This document shows positions 35,900-44,562 of a stretch of 64,000 nt of DNA, piece by piece. Source of the DNA: Flavobacteriales bacterium UBA972 (lineage in GTDB: Bacteria; Bacteroidota; Bacteroidia; Flavobacteriales; Schleiferiaceae); assembly GCA_002292855.1 (NCBI GenBank), contig DBBY01000002.1:32293-96292 (forward strand). The letters are read 5' to 3'. Made by a program: the position numbers and the translations under genes. How positions within the stretch are numbered: the first letter of the stretch is position 1; every line of letters starts with the position of its first letter. Under the pieces are notes generated by a model. It saw only the letters and a program-made list of their open reading frames with translations, made no database searches and was not told the DNA's origin.

Positions 35900-36931
35900 A
35901 TGAAAAATACCATACTTCTAATTGGTTCTGCCGTAGCACTTTGGTCCTGCGAACCCAACAAGCCCGTTAATACCTTTCAAACGGGTCTCTACATTCTCAA
36001 CGAGGGCGCCTTTATGGGCGGAACCGCAACCCTGACGCATTGGTCGGACCAAGACAGCGTAACCCCCGACGCTTTTTTTGCCGCAAACGCTAGGAATCTT
36101 GGGAATTTGGGCAACGGACTGCGGGCTGACGGCAACAGGATCTATGCGGTTTTAAACGGAGCAGCTTCGCTGGAGGCCATGGAGTACCCTGGCCTAACCT
36201 CCATCGGCCGAGCTACGGGCTTTGGCTCACCCCGCCAAGCTTTGGTTCTTCAGAACGGGGACATTGCCGTTAGCGACTGGGGCCGGAACCGGGTCTATCG
36301 AGTGGGTAAATCCAGCCTAACCATTGTGGATTCGATCAATGTGGCGACAGGTCCAGAGGCACTTCTTGCCTATCAAAATGAGCTCTGGGTCAGCTGCAGC
36401 GGAGGCTACGGAATAGACAGCACGGTAGCCATAATCAATGCGTCGACCTTTGACTTAATCACCACAGTTGCTGTTGGAATCAATCCAACCTCCATGGTCC
36501 GCATGGGCAACAGCATCTATGTACTTTGCTCGGGCTACACCGACTACAGTGGGGCAGGAGGGGATCGAGCCGCTTCGTTGGTGCGGATTGACGCTACGAC
36601 CCGCGCGGTGACCTACAACTACCCTGCAGTTGGAGTTTCAGACCGACCCACTAGGCTGCAGACCGACGCTCAAATTTTGTACTGGATTCGCGACGGCTAC
36701 ACCGGCGACGTGTTGAGAATGGATCCCACTGCCTTGGACTACCCCGCATACCCTTGGATTAGCGGTGGAGCCTACGGACTCTATGTGGACCCTGCCTCAA
36801 GGGACATCTATGTTTTGGATGCAAAGGATTTTCAGCAAAATGGAGAGGTGCGCCGCTACAGCTTCCCAGGCCAGCTCGAAGCAACGGTTCCTGCAGGAGT
36901 CGTTCCGACTGCAGCGGTCTGGATGCCCTAA
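35900..36931 (+). CDS. BtuG-like beta-propeller surface lipoprotein
   Basis: This 343-residue protein has a lipoprotein signal (ILLIGSAVALWSC, cysteine at about residue 17) and a repeated beta-propeller sequence of the YncE/DUF5074 type (FQTGLYILNEGAF, NGDIAVSDWGRNRVYRV, VAIINASTFDLITTVAVG, SIYVLCSG). In gut Bacteroides, BtuG is a seven-bladed propeller lipoprotein that sits on BtuB and captures cobalamin at the cell surface. Position directly after the riboswitch-controlled receptor makes the same role likely here. Ligand binding is inferred. Confidence 0.82.
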   Translation: MKNTILLIGSAVALWSCEPNKPVNTFQTGLYILNEGAFMGGTATLTHWSDQDSVTPDAFFAANARNLGNLGNGLRADGNRIYAVLNGAASLEAMEYPGLTSIGRATGFGSPRQALVLQNGDIAVSDWGRNRVYRVGKSSLTIVDSINVATGPEALLAYQNELWVSCSGGYGIDSTVAIINASTFDLITTVAVGINPTSMVRMGNSIYVLCSGYTDYSGAGGDRAASLVRIDATTRAVTYNYPAVGVSDRPTRLQTDAQILYWIRDGYTGDVLRMDPTALDYPAYPWISGGAYGLYVDPASRDIYVLDAKDFQQNGEVRRYSFPGQLEATVPAGVVPTAAVWMP

Positions 36932-36932
36932 A

Positions 36933-36968
36933 ACGCAAAAACCCGGGGACTGTCCCGGATTTTTGCGT
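36933..36968. terminator. Bidirectional intrinsic terminator after the BtuG-like gene
   Basis: A long hairpin pairs ACGCAAAAACCCGGGGA with TCCCGGATTTTTGCGT, with only one mismatch and one bulge. The A and T tracts lie within the arms, so it can end the B12 operon on the plus strand and the DUF6580-like operon on the minus strand. Confidence 0.85.
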
Positions 36969-36972
36969 GCAA

Positions 36973-37002
36973 CTAGTTGCTAGTAGCCAGAAGCTAGTTG
37001 CT
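36973..37002. repeat. Short CTAGTTGCT direct repeats
   Basis: Two copies of CTAGTTGCT (36973-36981 and 36994-37002) flank CCAGAAG, just beyond the terminator. A related word, CCAGAAACTAGCAGCTAG, lies in another intergenic region at 58552-58569. They may be remnants of a short interspersed repeat family. Confidence 0.5.
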
Positions 37003-37011
37003 CGTAACTGG

Positions 37012-37521
37012 TTATGCGTTTACTCTGCGCTCGACGCGCTCCATCGCGAATCCGATGGCATAACCCCATAGGGTCGTAGCTCCGAACGAAATTCCCAAAA
37101 AGGGTAGGCCAGCGAGGTAAACGAGGCCCAAGGAGGCTCCATGACCTACATACCACACGGCAAAATTGCTCAAGCCAAAGAAGATGAGGTTGCTGGCGGC
37201 ACTGTGTCCGATCCACGCGAGCCCATCGGCCTTGGGTTTGGCAAGTTGGGCATAGGCCAGAACGGCAAGGTGGGCAGCATAGACTCCGAGGCTGTCGGCA
37301 AAGCCCCAGGTAAATCCCTCTTGGTATGCGGAATAAACCGTGTTGTTAAGCACTAAATCCGAGGCATAAAGTAGGGCTAAGGGCAGCAGCATCTGCATCC
37401 AAGGCTTGCGAAACCAGGTTCCGCTCAAAGTATTGGCGGCGAGTAGGGCAGAACCGTTGGGAATAAGAAGGAACCGACTTGCGGCGGCGAGCACAAGGGC
37501 TACAAAAGGGGTGAATCGCAT
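37012..37521 (-). CDS. DUF6580-like integral membrane protein, possible transport component
   Basis: This 169-residue protein has about five membrane helices: an N-terminal FTPFVALVLAAASRF, then MLLPLALLYASDLVL, VYAAHLAVLAYA, NLIFFGLSNFAVWYV and LAGLPFLGISF. The pattern recalls the DUF6580 family of putative transport proteins and is of the size of an ECF-type substrate-binding component. It lies convergent to the B12 operon and shares its terminator, so a part in cobalamin or cofactor entry across the inner membrane is possible but unproven. It is preceded four bases upstream by a 62-residue membrane protein gene. Confidence 0.7.
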   Translation of the reverse strand: MRFTPFVALVLAAASRFLLIPNGSALLAANTLSGTWFRKPWMQMLLPLALLYASDLVLNNTVYSAYQEGFTWGFADSLGVYAAHLAVLAYAQLAKPKADGLAWIGHSAASNLIFFGLSNFAVWYVGHGASLGLVYLAGLPFLGISFGATTLWGYAIGFAMERVERRVNA

Positions 37522-37525
37522 GCTT

Positions 37526-37714
37526 TTAGAGTAAACGTTTGAATATATAAATTACCATGAGCAGCACAAAAATACTCAAAAGATAGCGGTAGGCTCCTCG
37601 GTAGTGCACTTCGTGGGTGGGTCGGTCCACGCGGTAGCTCCAAACCAAGTAACCCAAAAAGAGAAGGGCAAAAAGTCCAGCAAAAATCCAGTGACCGGTT
37701 CCAATAGTTTCCAT
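37526..37714 (-). CDS. Small two-helix membrane protein
   Basis: This 62-residue protein has two membrane helices (IFAGLFALLFLGYLVWSY and YLLSIFVLLMVIYIF) joined by a short charged segment with RVDRPTHEVHYRG. No family name can be given, though the sequence looks like a small membrane protein conserved in Bacteroidota. It has an ATG start, a consensus -7 element 14 bases upstream, and a four-base gap to the DUF6580-like gene, so it is probably the first gene of a two-gene membrane operon. Confidence 0.7.
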   Translation of the reverse strand: METIGTGHWIFAGLFALLFLGYLVWSYRVDRPTHEVHYRGAYRYLLSIFVLLMVIYIFKRLL

Positions 37715-37728
37715 TGCGTAATTTCATC

Positions 37729-37736
37729 CAAAAATA
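37729..37736 (-). promoter_or_regulatory. -7 promoter element for the small membrane protein operon (TATTTTTG)
   Basis: Exact TAnnTTTG on the minus strand, 14 bases before the ATG. Confidence 0.5.
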
Positions 37737-37743
37737 CAGCCAA

Positions 37744-38151
37744 ATGAAGGAGTTACTTGATTCTGTTTCTGAATTTCACCGCACCTACCGCGTACCGATG
37801 CAGGATGCGCCATTGACCATGCCTAGCGAAGATTTAGTGGTCCTTCGGCACCGACTGATGGCGGAGGAAAATGAGGAATACCTAGAGGCTGCGCTTGCGG
37901 GCAACAGAACGGAGGTAGCCGATGCCCTCGGGGACCAACTTTATATTTTGTGCGGAACCATTATCACCCACGGCATGCAGGACCTTATTGAGGAGGTATT
38001 TCGAGAGATTCACCGCAGCAACCTCAGCAAACTGGGCGCTGACGGTCAGCCCTTGTACCGCGAAGACGGCAAGGTCATGAAGGGTCCGAACTACTTTAGG
38101 CCAGACATCGCCGCTGTTCTCGACGGACGCTCACCCCAGCGATCGGCATAA
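37744..38151 (+). CDS. MazG-like nucleoside triphosphate pyrophosphohydrolase domain protein
   Basis: This protein of about 135 residues has an all-alpha NTP-PPase fold pattern: RLMAEENEEYLEAA with the metal-binding EExxE, then EVADALGDQLYILCG with the second ExxD pair, and the closing KGPNYFRPDIAAVL. Family members hydrolyse (d)NTPs to monophosphates or act in related housekeeping; the substrate is not known here. The ATG at 37744 is preferred over an upstream TTG that would overlap the divergent gene. The 3' end overlaps the convergent OstA-like gene by 61 bases. Confidence 0.85.
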   Translation: MKELLDSVSEFHRTYRVPMQDAPLTMPSEDLVVLRHRLMAEENEEYLEAALAGNRTEVADALGDQLYILCGTIITHGMQDLIEEVFREIHRSNLSKLGADGQPLYREDGKVMKGPNYFRPDIAAVLDGRSPQRSA

Positions 38152-39446
38152 CCTGGCAAATAGCTGGGTGCCTTTTCGTTGACCGCACTCCCGCTGGGAC
38201 TCGGATAAAAACGGAGTTCATCAATCCCTCCCTCGGATTTAAACCAAAGTTCGATTCTCCCTGACTTCATGCGGCTTGCAGGCCCATCCTCGGGGTAGAA
38301 AAGGGCCTCGGCATTGGTTTCAAGATCCATGCGCTGCATTCTACCCATTAAAATTCGTGCACGCATGGATTCTGCTGCCATTTGATTGCAGCGGCCACTG
38401 CTGTCTAATGCTTCGCCTAGATGCACCCCCTCATTCGCCCAAAGGCTATCGCCCGGGCCCATTTGGCTCAAAGTGAATTGCTTTGAAATGATTTGGTATT
38501 CTTCGCTCCATACCACGGGGCTTCCCTCGAGAAGAAAGATGGAATCCCCGCGATGGCCCCTCCAGCGCTCGGCCCGACCGCTCCATGAAGGCATGGCAAC
38601 CGAAGCGTTTCCGCGGGCATTAATGCTGTCGGGGGTTGTGGTAAGCAAGTCCGCCCATAGTTCGGTACTGTCTCCCTCCCAGTCGGCGAGGTAGGCCGAA
38701 CCCGTCCATACCGATCGATCGGCATCAGACCATCTTTGGAACCGATCGGCGCTAAACTGCCGCGACGGCCCCCAGCCCTGCACGCCATTACTAAAATCAA
38801 AGTACCGGGACCCCCTCAGATTTAGGGTTCCGCCACCAAACACCAGGGAATCTTGATCGAAGCGACCGGACCCACCAAGGGGTAATGACACACTTCCTTG
38901 CTCGGATCGGTAGTCCATTTGTTCGCTGTAGAGCCGGTCCTTGGGGCCAGTCCATCGAACATCACCCAGAAATCGATAGCTGCCTCCGATAAAATCTCCG
39001 CGTCGGCAAGTCAGATTGCCGTCTTTGGTACTGAGTTCTGCGCGCTGGCTAAAAATCCCTTTTTTGGTCGACGTGCTGTACCGCAAACTTGAGGTTTTAA
39101 GGCTTTGATCGCCGTCTGAAACCGTCACTCCGCCCGAGAAGTAGCTCTCACCATTGAGGTATTCTAAGACCCGAGACCGAATTACTAGGCCTTCACGGCC
39201 GGCAAAGCGCACGTTGTGGTAGGCAAAAAGACGGTTCTCACCCCGATACCAGTCGGCGCTGTCGCAGGTAAAGACCCCTTCGGCGCTTGCGAGCTTGACG
39301 CGGCCGCGCAGCTTGGTTACGCTGCGTCCGTCTAAATTCACCACGGTGAAGCGGTCGGCCTGCTTGAGCTGTATCGTTTGTGCGCCGAGCATGCCTGCAA
39401 GCAGCAGGGCGAGCGAAGCAAGCTTGGTTCGGCCTAGCGTCGCCAT
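38091..39446 (-). CDS. OstA/LptA-like lipopolysaccharide transport protein
   Basis: This 451-residue secreted protein has a signal peptide (LASLALLLAGMLGAQ) and a repetitive beta-strand body of the OstA/LptA type, beginning with LRGRVKLASAEGVFTCDSADWYRGENRLFAYHNVRF. Strand repeats recur to about residue 350. Proteins of this fold form the periplasmic bridge that carries LPS to LptD. In Bacteroidota this longer OstA-like form is common. It overlaps the purA 3' end by 13 bases and is probably the last gene of fur-purA-ostA. Confidence 0.85.
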   Translation of the reverse strand: MATLGRTKLASLALLLAGMLGAQTIQLKQADRFTVVNLDGRSVTKLRGRVKLASAEGVFTCDSADWYRGENRLFAYHNVRFAGREGLVIRSRVLEYLNGESYFSGGVTVSDGDQSLKTSSLRYSTSTKKGIFSQRAELSTKDGNLTCRRGDFIGGSYRFLGDVRWTGPKDRLYSEQMDYRSEQGSVSLPLGGSGRFDQDSLVFGGGTLNLRGSRYFDFSNGVQGWGPSRQFSADRFQRWSDADRSVWTGSAYLADWEGDSTELWADLLTTTPDSINARGNASVAMPSWSGRAERWRGHRGDSIFLLEGSPVVWSEEYQIISKQFTLSQMGPGDSLWANEGVHLGEALDSSGRCNQMAAESMRARILMGRMQRMDLETNAEALFYPEDGPASRMKSGRIELWFKSEGGIDELRFYPSPSGSAVNEKAPSYLPGYADRWGERPSRTAAMSGLK

Positions 39447-40705
39447 AGGGTTTGCTCGCGGTCGGGGCCAACCGAGACCAAGACCACCGGAACTCCCGTA
39501 AACTCCTCGATAAAACGCACATAAGACGTTAGGGTATCGGGGAGATCCGTGGTTTGCCGCACCCCCGTCAAGTCTTCACTCCAGCCCGGGAGGCTTTGGT
39601 AGACCGGCTCAAGAAGCTGTGCATCAAGTCGGTAGGGAAGGTGGTCTACCTCTTCGCCGCGGTATCGGTAGGAAGTGCAGACCTCGAGGCTGTCGAGCCC
39701 GCTGAGCACGTCGGCCTTCATCATCATGAGTTGCGTCACCCCGTTCACTTCAACAGCGTACTTAAGGGCAACTAAATCAAGCCAACCCGTGCGGCGCGGC
39801 CGGCCGGTTGTCGAGCCAAATTCTCGGCCAACTTGACGGATTTTCTCTCCCAATTCGTTGTCCAATTCGGTAGGGAAGGGTCCGCTGCCCACGCGGGTGC
39901 AGTATGCCTTAAAAATCCCAATGACTTCGCCGATGCGGTTGGGCGCCAAACCCAAACCCGTGCAGGCACCTGCGGCGGTCGTGGTGGAGGAGGTTACAAA
40001 TGGGTAGGTTCCAAAGTCGATGTCGAGCATAGTGCCCTGAGCGCCTTCTGCCAGAATTCGCTTGCCTGCGCGGTAGGCCTCTTGAATCAAAATGTCGGTA
40101 TCAGCCAGCGGAAGCTGCAGCAAGCGGGCAATGGCTGCGTGCCATTCCGCTTCGGCTTCGTCAAGGTTAAAGGCCGGCGCTGCACCATCCAGCATTTGAA
40201 GGTGCTTGTCTTTGAGGGCTTGGTAGCGCTCTGAGAAGTCAGGCAGTTCAATGTCTCCAACCCGAAGTCCGTTTCGCCCAGTTTTATCCATATAGGACGG
40301 ACCAATACCCTTGAGGGTGGAGCCAATCTTGTTTTTGCCTTTCGCCGCCTCGGATGCCGCGTCCAGCAGGCGGTGCGTGGGCAGTATAAGGTGCGCCTTG
40401 CGCGAAATCCTTAAGCAGTCCGCAAAAGAGACTCCGAAGGGAACCAGCTTGTCGATCTCGCGCATAAAAACGACGGGGTCGATGACGACGCCGTTTCCCA
40501 CGATGTTGACGGCTTTGGCGTGAAAAATTCCGCTCGGAATCGTGTGAAGCACGTGCTTAATCCCGTTGAATTCAAGGGTGTGCCCGGCATTGGGTCCGCC
40601 CTGAAAGCGCGCTACGACGTCGTAGTCCCGCGTGAGGACGTCCACAATTTTCCCTTTGCCCTCGTCGCCCCACTGCAGGCCGAGGAGTATGTCAGCACCC
40701 TTCAT
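39434..40705 (-). CDS. purA: Adenylosuccinate synthase
   Basis: This 423-residue enzyme makes adenylosuccinate from IMP, aspartate and GTP, the first committed step to AMP. The GTP-binding start [15 protein letters not shown], the AGHTL loop, [12 protein letters not shown], and the IMP/GTP-site [24 protein letters not shown] are present. The length is normal. The start overlaps the fur stop as ATGA. Its 3' end overlaps the OstA-like gene start by 13 bases. Confidence 0.97.
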   Translation of the reverse strand: MKGADILLGLQWGDEGKGKIVDVLTRDYDVVARFQGGPNAGHTLEFNGIKHVLHTIPSGIFHAKAVNIVGNGVVIDPVVFMREIDKLVPFGVSFADCLRISRKAHLILPTHRLLDAASEAAKGKNKIGSTLKGIGPSYMDKTGRNGLRVGDIELPDFSERYQALKDKHLQMLDGAAPAFNLDEAEAEWHAAIARLLQLPLADTDILIQEAYRAGKRILAEGAQGTMLDIDFGTYPFVTSSTTTAAGACTGLGLAPNRIGEVIGIFKAYCTRVGSGPFPTELDNELGEKIRQVGREFGSTTGRPRRTGWLDLVALKYAVEVNGVTQLMMMKADVLSGLDSLEVCTSYRYRGEEVDHLPYRLDAQLLEPVYQSLPGWSEDLTGVRQTTDLPDTLTSYVRFIEEFTGVPVVLVSVGPDREQTLWRR

Positions 40706-41142
40706 TGTATGTTTTTGGATTTAGCGTAGATGTATAGTTGGTGCCCGGTAACCTCCACCCCAAAGAGCTCGGCAATACTGGCCTTAATTTGCTGAATTCG
40801 CGGATCGCAGAACTCGATGACCGCACCGTTGTCGACCATTAAAAGGTGGTCGTGCTGGCGGTTAAAAAAGGATTTCTCGTAGTGCGCCTGGTTGGTCGCG
40901 AACTGGTGGCGCCGCACCAAACCGCATTCCACAAGAAGATCCAAAGTATTGTAGAGCGTGGCCCTGCTGACGTGGTAGTTCTTGGCCTTCATGCCCGAAT
41001 ACAGCGTTTCTACGTCAAAGTGCCCCTCCTCGGCATACACCTCGCTTAAAATCGCATAGCGTTCCGGGGTTTTGCGCTGCCCGCGCTCCTTGAGGTAGCG
41101 GGTGAACACGTCGCGTACGCGATCTAATTGCGTTTCAGACAT
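40702..41142 (-). CDS. fur: Fur-family metal-responsive repressor
   Basis: This winged-helix repressor of about 146 residues has the recognition segment [20 protein letters not shown] and the metal-binding [18 protein letters not shown]. It lacks the CxxC pair seen in many Fur proteins, keeping one cysteine in that region. Fur blocks iron-uptake and related genes when iron is bound; Zur or PerR specificity cannot be excluded. The ATG at 41142 is chosen over a longer frame that would run through the divergent OmpA gene. A promoter element lies 18 bases upstream. Confidence 0.9.
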   Translation of the reverse strand: MSETQLDRVRDVFTRYLKERGQRKTPERYAILSEVYAEEGHFDVETLYSGMKAKNYHVSRATLYNTLDLLVECGLVRRHQFATNQAHYEKSFFNRQHDHLLMVDNGAVIEFCDPRIQQIKASIAELFGVEVTGHQLYIYAKSKNIQ

Positions 41143-41160
41143 AGGGTAGAGGCCAAAAAC

Positions 41161-41168
41161 CAAAGGTA
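41161..41168 (-). promoter_or_regulatory. -7 promoter element for fur-purA-ostA (TACCTTTG)
   Basis: Exact TAnnTTTG on the minus strand, 18 bases before the fur ATG. Confidence 0.6.
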
Positions 41169-41181
41169 GGTGCTCTGCGCG

Positions 41182-41189
41182 TACCTTGC
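41182..41189 (+). promoter_or_regulatory. Possible -7 element for the OmpA/PD40 gene (TACCTTGC)
   Basis: Two mismatches to TAnnTTTG, but placed five bases before the ATG like the stronger elements. Confidence 0.35.
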
Positions 41190-41194
41190 AGCCT

Positions 41195-43075
41195 ATGCTT
41201 AGGCGGATTTTTCTCTTGGCAGTACTGGGATTCCCGGTCCTTCTCCTTGCGCAGTCCAAGGCTGAAGTCCTTCGTTTTCAGAAGGCCATGGAATTTTTGA
41301 GGTCGAAGCCCCCCCAGGTTCAAAAAGCGCGAACTCAACTCGAGAAGCTACTTTCTTCAAATCCCGACTATGCTGCAGCATGGGTTGCCTTGGGCGAAGC
41401 CTATTCGGCCTTTGAGCCGCTCGACGATCAAAAGGCTCGCGATGCCTTTGTGCGCGGAGCTGCCGCGGGCGCAGAACGCCAAGCTATGTTTCGCTGGACG
41501 ACCAATTCCATGCTTCAAGGCTGGTACGACCACGCTGATTCTGCAGCCACTGCATATTTAGCGCTCCCTAAAACACCCTCCGCGCAGCGCCAAGAGGCAG
41601 AACGGATTAGGGCCTCAGCTCGATTTGCCCAAAGTGCACTGCTGCGTCCCAGAGACTATGCCTTTTCTCGGCTTAGTGATTCGGTGAACCAGCTTGAAAT
41701 GAACTACTTCCCGAGCATTTCGGGCGACAACGCAAGCCTGTACTTCACGGCCCGGCAGCCCAGCGCGCGCGGCGACGAAGTAATTATGGCCAGCCGGAGG
41801 ATTGAGGGTGCCTGGTCCAGGGCTTTTGCCCTCCCCGGCGGACTCAATACCGTGGGCAACGAAGGGGCTGTTAGCATTCGGGGCGATCAAAAAATGATGG
41901 CCTTTGCGGCCTGCGAGCGAGAAGAGGGCTACGGATCCTGCGACATCTACTTCTCTTTTCTTCGCCCGGACGGCAGCTGGTCCGAAGCGCAAAATGCCGG
42001 CCCGGCCATTAACACGGGCCAATGGGAATCTCAGCCCTGCCTCTCGGCGGACGGGCGAGAACTGTTTTTTGTGCGGGAATCGCGTCAAGGCGACGGAACC
42101 GCCACTATTTGGCATGCCCGCCTGCGCGACCGGCGATGGGTCGAAGTGAAGCCCTTGCCCACGCCGATTAACAGCTCTGGCGCAGAGTCCACGCCTTTTT
42201 TGCATGCCGACGGCAAAACCCTATACTTCGCATCCAGCGGCCGAGAGGGCATGGGCGGATTGGACTTATACCTGAGCCGGAGAACTTCAGACAGCACTTG
42301 GTCCGAGCCGCAGCACCTTCCTCCGCCCTTGAATGACCACCTTGACAATTTTGGTTTGGTGGTCCGCCCCGACGGCAAAGAGGCTTTTTTTGCGCGCGGC
42401 GGGCTCCTTGGTTTAGACGCTGGCCGGGTTGATTTGTACCAACTCTCGCTGCCCGAAGCCTACCAGCCCAGTCCAATTCTCTGGTGGACGGTCTGGGTTG
42501 CCGATCGCGCCACGAGAAGCTTAATTCCCGATGCGAAGTGGAAGATTTCTGACCCCGAACTTCCTACGGTGATCGATCACCAAGGTTCAAGCTATCAAGT
42601 TGCCTTGGTCGAGGGAAGTCCGCGCGGATTTCAAATACAGGCACCGGGCTACCCCATGCTAAGCGAACGCAGGATTTTAACCGAGCGCTCTAAGGATTCT
42701 CAAATGGATACTCTTTGGCTGCAGCCCATTGAGTCGGGCCAGCGCACCAGGCTTGAAAACTTCTATTTTGCTACGGATTCCGAGGTGCTTCTGCCCCAAT
42801 CAAGGCCTGAGTTGCTCAGTTTGGTTGCATGGCTCAAGGCCAATCCCAAGGTTAGGGTTTGCATCGAGGGGCATACCGACAACGTGGGCAGCCCAGCCTA
42901 CAATCTTGATTTGTCGGAGCGCCGCGCCAAGGGAGTCGTTCTTGAACTGATTAATGAGGGAGTTGATAGTAATCAATTGACCTCCAAGGGCTATGGACTA
43001 AGCAAACCGCTTGAATCGAACCAAACCGAGCAGGGTAGGGCGCGAAACCGCCGCACTGAAGTGCTCATCCTTTGA
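41195..43075 (+). CDS. OmpA-family protein with TPR and PD40 beta-propeller domains
   Basis: This envelope protein of about 626 residues has a signal peptide ([18 protein letters not shown]), TPR-like helices (about residues 25-140), PD40/WD40-like repeats (about 165-430, for example [23 protein letters not shown]) and a short carboxypeptidase-regulatory-like segment. A C-terminal OmpA peptidoglycan-binding domain includes [12 protein letters not shown] and [22 protein letters not shown]. This domain order is common in Bacteroidota envelope proteins, including some linked to gliding and type IX secretion, but no PorP/SprF-type partner is adjacent. The ATG at 41195 replaces an upstream TTG. 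Confidence 0.88.
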   Translation: MLRRIFLLAVLGFPVLLLAQSKAEVLRFQKAMEFLRSKPPQVQKARTQLEKLLSSNPDYAAAWVALGEAYSAFEPLDDQKARDAFVRGAAAGAERQAMFRWTTNSMLQGWYDHADSAATAYLALPKTPSAQRQEAERIRASARFAQSALLRPRDYAFSRLSDSVNQLEMNYFPSISGDNASLYFTARQPSARGDEVIMASRRIEGAWSRAFALPGGLNTVGNEGAVSIRGDQKMMAFAACEREEGYGSCDIYFSFLRPDGSWSEAQNAGPAINTGQWESQPCLSADGRELFFVRESRQGDGTATIWHARLRDRRWVEVKPLPTPINSSGAESTPFLHADGKTLYFASSGREGMGGLDLYLSRRTSDSTWSEPQHLPPPLNDHLDNFGLVVRPDGKEAFFARGGLLGLDAGRVDLYQLSLPEAYQPSPILWWTVWVADRATRSLIPDAKWKISDPELPTVIDHQGSSYQVALVEGSPRGFQIQAPGYPMLSERRILTERSKDSQMDTLWLQPIESGQRTRLENFYFATDSEVLLPQSRPELLSLVAWLKANPKVRVCIEGHTDNVGSPAYNLDLSERRAKGVVLELINEGVDSNQLTSKGYGLSKPLESNQTEQGRARNRRTEVLIL

Positions 43076-43835
43076 GCCAGAGTTCACCGGCCTCAATCCC
43101 CAGTCCAAAAAGCGCAAAATCAAGCCGAGCTGGGTCTTCGGGGTCAATGAGGCGCAGGGCTTGGTCGAGTTCCTTGACCGCTAGGGCGTCGTTTTGCTTG
43201 CGCTGCAGCAGTCCGATTCCGCGCGCGACTCTGCCGCTGTGAACATCCAGGGGGCAGCTCAGGGCAGACTTTGGCAGGTGGGACCAGATTCCCAAATCGA
43301 CACCGCGCCGGTTGGGGCGAACCATCCAGCGCAAAAACAAATGCAGTCGTTTTGCCGCAGAACCCGCAGCAGGACTGGCAATATGCTTTGCGGTACGGGT
43401 GGTTATGGCATTGCCAAGCAGCTCGATCCGGGCGCGATCAATGGCGGGTCCAAAATCGGTTTCTCCGGGCTGCAGGGCAAACAAGCCCGCCAGCGAGCCT
43501 CTTTTGCGAAGCGCTGTTTGCAGTCCGGTCAATATTTTTTCGGAATCTTCCGCCATTAGGGTACGGTGCCGCCAGGGCAGTTTCTTGAGGTCGGATTCGT
43601 CGGCCTCCATGAGCCATTGCGCGGGCCGATCGCCCATTTCGCCAACCGCTCTTTCTGCCGAAGCGATGATGGATGTCCTTGATCCCCAGGCAATGGTAGC
43701 GGCCATGAAGCCCACTAATTCGGCACTTTGGGGGTCGTCCATGAACCTCCGAGGCAGAGCAATCGGGTCCAAGGCCACAAAATCAGGGCGTTCCACACGT
43801 TCCGCCCAAGACAAGAGAAGGTCGGCTACGTCCAT
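43065..43835 (-). CDS. TIGR02757/DUF2400 family protein
   Basis: This protein of about 256 residues matches the TIGR02757 (DUF2400) family, whose function is unknown. Recognisable blocks are FVALDPIALPRRF, ELVGFMAATIAWGSRTSII, NRRGVDLGIW and CPLDVHSGRVARGIGLL. The last recalls the helix-hairpin region of HhH DNA glycosylases, a distant similarity only. The ATG at 43835 overlaps the 3' end of lolD by ten bases and is preferred over a longer frame lying within lolD. The 3' end overlaps the convergent OmpA gene by 11 bases. Confidence 0.85.
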   Translation of the reverse strand: MDVADLLLSWAERVERPDFVALDPIALPRRFMDDPQSAELVGFMAATIAWGSRTSIIASAERAVGEMGDRPAQWLMEADESDLKKLPWRHRTLMAEDSEKILTGLQTALRKRGSLAGLFALQPGETDFGPAIDRARIELLGNAITTRTAKHIASPAAGSAAKRLHLFLRWMVRPNRRGVDLGIWSHLPKSALSCPLDVHSGRVARGIGLLQRKQNDALAVKELDQALRLIDPEDPARLDFALFGLGIEAGELWLKG

Positions 43836-44482
43836 TGCCCGTCCTGCAGGTGCAGGCGTCGGTCTGCCTTGCTTGCGAGCCAGTCGGAATGAGTGGCTAC
43901 CACAATGGCAACGTTCCAAACTCGGCGGCATTCGTCGAGAAGGCGGTAGAGTTCCTCCGACCGACCGCGATCCAAATTGCCCGAAGGTTCGTCTGCAAGC
44001 AATACTTTGGGTTGGTTAATGAGGGCCCTGGCGATGGCGATTCGCTGCTGCTCACCCCCGCTGAGTTCGTCGGGGCGGTGGTTGAGTCGGTCGACAACGT
44101 CGAGGCGCTCTGCAATTGCTCGAGCATGCGCTTCAGGGGTTTTACCGTAATTGCCCGCAATCATAGCAGGGAGTAGAATGTTCTCAAGCGCCGTGAGTTC
44201 AGGCATCAAGTGGTGAAACTGAAAGACCAGCCCAAGGCTCTGGTTGCGAAACAGGTCAAGGGCCTTGCCTGATTGCGGATAAGGCAATCCCTCAAATGCA
44301 AGATGACCCTGGTCTGGCTGATCAAGGCCTGCCAAAAGATGCAGAAGGGTAGATTTACCAGAGCCGCTGGCCCCCGTAATCGCAACAAATTCTGATGAAT
44401 TCAGGCTAAAATCAATTCCTTGAAGCACCTGGAGGCTCCCATAGCTCTTGTGCAGGTTTTGGGCTTCAATCAAGTGGCTCAT
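43826..44482 (-). CDS. lolD: ABC transporter ATP-binding protein, LolD-like
   Basis: This 218-residue ATPase has Walker [10 protein letters not shown], signature [15 protein letters not shown] and Walker [13 protein letters not shown]. The opening [20 protein letters not shown] and the [18 protein letters not shown]-loop segment are typical of LolD, which powers release of lipoproteins from the inner membrane to LolA. The LolC/E permease is not adjacent, so a MacB-like partner cannot be excluded. A consensus -7 element lies four bases before the ATG. Confidence 0.87.
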   Translation of the reverse strand: MSHLIEAQNLHKSYGSLQVLQGIDFSLNSSEFVAITGASGSGKSTLLHLLAGLDQPDQGHLAFEGLPYPQSGKALDLFRNQSLGLVFQFHHLMPELTALENILLPAMIAGNYGKTPEAHARAIAERLDVVDRLNHRPDELSGGEQQRIAIARALINQPKVLLADEPSGNLDRGRSEELYRLLDECRRVWNVAIVVATHSDWLASKADRRLHLQDGQWT

Positions 44483-44486
44483 TCCT

Positions 44487-44494
44487 CAAAAGTA
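44487..44494 (-). promoter_or_regulatory. -7 promoter element for lolD (TACTTTTG)
   Basis: Exact TAnnTTTG on the minus strand, four bases before the lolD ATG. Confidence 0.65.
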
Positions 44495-44519
44495 CGGGTG
44501 AAATCAGCGCTCTCAGGCG

Positions 44520-44527
44520 TACTTTTG
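44520..44527 (+). promoter_or_regulatory. -7 promoter element for sucC (TACTTTTG)
   Basis: Exact TAnnTTTG with 35 bases to the sucC ATG, so unlike most genes here sucC should have a true 5' leader, ending AATAATT before ATG. Confidence 0.6.
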
Positions 44528-44562
44528 CCCGGTCACCTAAAGAACCCTTAATCCCAATAATT

